Below, piece after piece: positions 4,777-5,465 of a stretch of DNA of 5,465 nt (position 1 is the stretch's first letter; the number at the start of each line of letters is the position of its first letter). Under the pieces are notes generated by a model that saw only the letters and a list, made by a program, of their open reading frames with translations, did no database searches and had not been told where the DNA came from. The DNA lies in assembly GCA_011375045.1 (NCBI GenBank), contig DRNB01000111.1:1-5465 (forward strand). The letters run 5' to 3'. The position numbers and the translations under genes are program-made. The stretch comes from Aquifex aeolicus (GTDB lineage Bacteria; Aquificota; Aquificia; Aquificales; Aquificaceae).

Positions 4777-5465
4777 ATGAGGAGAGTTTTTCTAACGCTT
4801 CTTCTTATATCGACAGCTTCGGTCAGCTTCGCCACGAACGGCGACAACCTGATGGGTCTCACCCCCGCTTCGCGGGGAATGGGTGGCACAGGGGTAGGTA
4901 TGCCCTTGGGAGCGGTCGACTCGCTGTTCAGAAACCCGGCCTGGATGGCTGAGTATCCGGGTAAGTTCACGGTTCAGTTCGGAGGCATCCTCTTCATGCC
5001 TCAGGTGAAGGGAAAGGTGGACATGAGCGCTTCGGGTTACGGTAGCTCGGGGTGGGTGAAGAGCAAGGCGGACCTCTTTCTGGTTCCCGAGATCGGTATA
5101 GTTCACCGGGTAAACAGCAGGCTCACCTTTGGTCTTGGTGCCTTCGGTGTGTCCGGCATGGGGGTCGATTACAGGGATCAGGGGGGGAATACGCCCCTCA
5201 ACACGCCCTACCTTTCGGACATGCACACGACCTTCCAGTTCATGCGCATCATACCTGCGGTGGCTTACAGGATAAACGAGACCTTCACCGTTTCGGGAGC
5301 CATCCACGGTGCGTGGGGATCCCTCGACATGGGTGCACTCATGTGCAACTTCGACAGGGACGGGGATGCCGCCTTCGATCGGAACGCGGACTGCTGGAAC
5401 GCCGGCGGCGGACAGTCCCAGACGATAGGTCTCGGCTTCCAGATAGGAGCCTCCGCAAAACTGGG
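4777..5465 (+). CDS. FadL/OMPP1-family outer-membrane transport protein (partial, C-terminus outside window)
   Basis: The frame is open for 229 codons to the window end, roughly the first half of a typical family member. A signal peptide is clear: MRRVFLTLLLISTASVSFA, with likely cleavage after A19. The mature N-terminus (NGDNLMGLTPASRGMGGTGV, then FRNPAWM with NPA at 53-55) has the Gly/Ala-rich segment and NPA motif of FadL-type proteins, where the N-terminus plugs the barrel. After it come alternating beta-strand-like segments such as KFTVQFGGILF, LTFGLGAFGV, RIIPAVAYRI and TFTVSGAIHGAW. FadL proteins are monomeric barrels that take hydrophobic compounds such as fatty acids or hydrocarbons across the outer membrane; the substrate here is unknown. 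An acidic insert at 190-206 (C190, D193, D195, D197, D201, D205, C206) looks like a calcium-binding loop. The gene is divergent from the cytochrome-MCP operon. Confidence 0.88.
   Translation, partial: MRRVFLTLLLISTASVSFATNGDNLMGLTPASRGMGGTGVGMPLGAVDSLFRNPAWMAEYPGKFTVQFGGILFMPQVKGKVDMSASGYGSSGWVKSKADLFLVPEIGIVHRVNSRLTFGLGAFGVSGMGVDYRDQGGNTPLNTPYLSDMHTTFQFMRIIPAVAYRINETFTVSGAIHGAWGSLDMGALMCNFDRDGDAAFDRNADCWNAGGGQSQTIGLGFQIGASAKL

Noticed and set aside
4792..5307. A 171-codon minus-strand open frame opposite the FadL-like gene
   Set aside because: The plus-strand frame has a signal peptide, NPA motif and AGGAGG; the minus frame has none of these.

Overview
The window looks like chromosomal DNA of a thermophilic, Gram-negative bacterium, most probably from the Aquificota (Aquificales). 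The strongest clue is KdsA: counted from its ATG, its four metal ligands fall at the same positions as in the Aquifex aeolicus enzyme (C11, H185, E222, D233), and much of the chain matches what I remember of that protein. Arginine is mostly AGG and isoleucine often ATA, as is usual in thermophiles. The DNA looks more G+C-rich than Aquifex itself, so a relative is likelier than A. aeolicus. A lipoprotein, Kdo synthesis and a FadL-type porin all point to an LPS-bearing outer membrane.

Layout. (1) 1-722, minus: a CpoB/YbgF-like lipoprotein with coiled coil and TPRs, cut by the window edge. (2) 723-794: a short AT-rich divergent promoter region. (3) 795-2585, plus: kdsA, then an unrecognised 268-residue protein and a 46-residue Pro/Glu-rich microprotein, closely spaced as in one operon. 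(4) 2578-2590: a perfect 13-bp inverted repeat holding the stop codons of the two converging gene sets. (5) 4601-2589, minus: a two-gene operon, first a secreted mono-heme cytochrome of the P460/c'-beta family, then 15 bp later a membrane chemoreceptor (MCP). (6) 4602-4776: a 175-bp AT-rich divergent intergenic region, with a 16-bp tandem repeat over the start and ribosome site of the cytochrome gene. (7) 4777 to the end, plus: the N-terminal part of a FadL/OMPP1-type outer-membrane protein.

How the parts may work together. The CpoB-like protein, KdsA and the FadL-like porin all serve the cell envelope. The most interesting unit is the cytochrome-MCP pair. The MCP has a periplasmic PAS-like sensor domain but no cysteine and no heme-binding motif of its own; its operon partner is a periplasmic heme protein whose expected P460 cross-linking lysine seems to be replaced by phenylalanine, as in the gas-binding cytochromes c'-beta. 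A two-protein gas or redox sensor feeding chemotaxis is a reasonable but unproven reading. I found no RNA genes, insertion sequences, CRISPR arrays or prophage genes.
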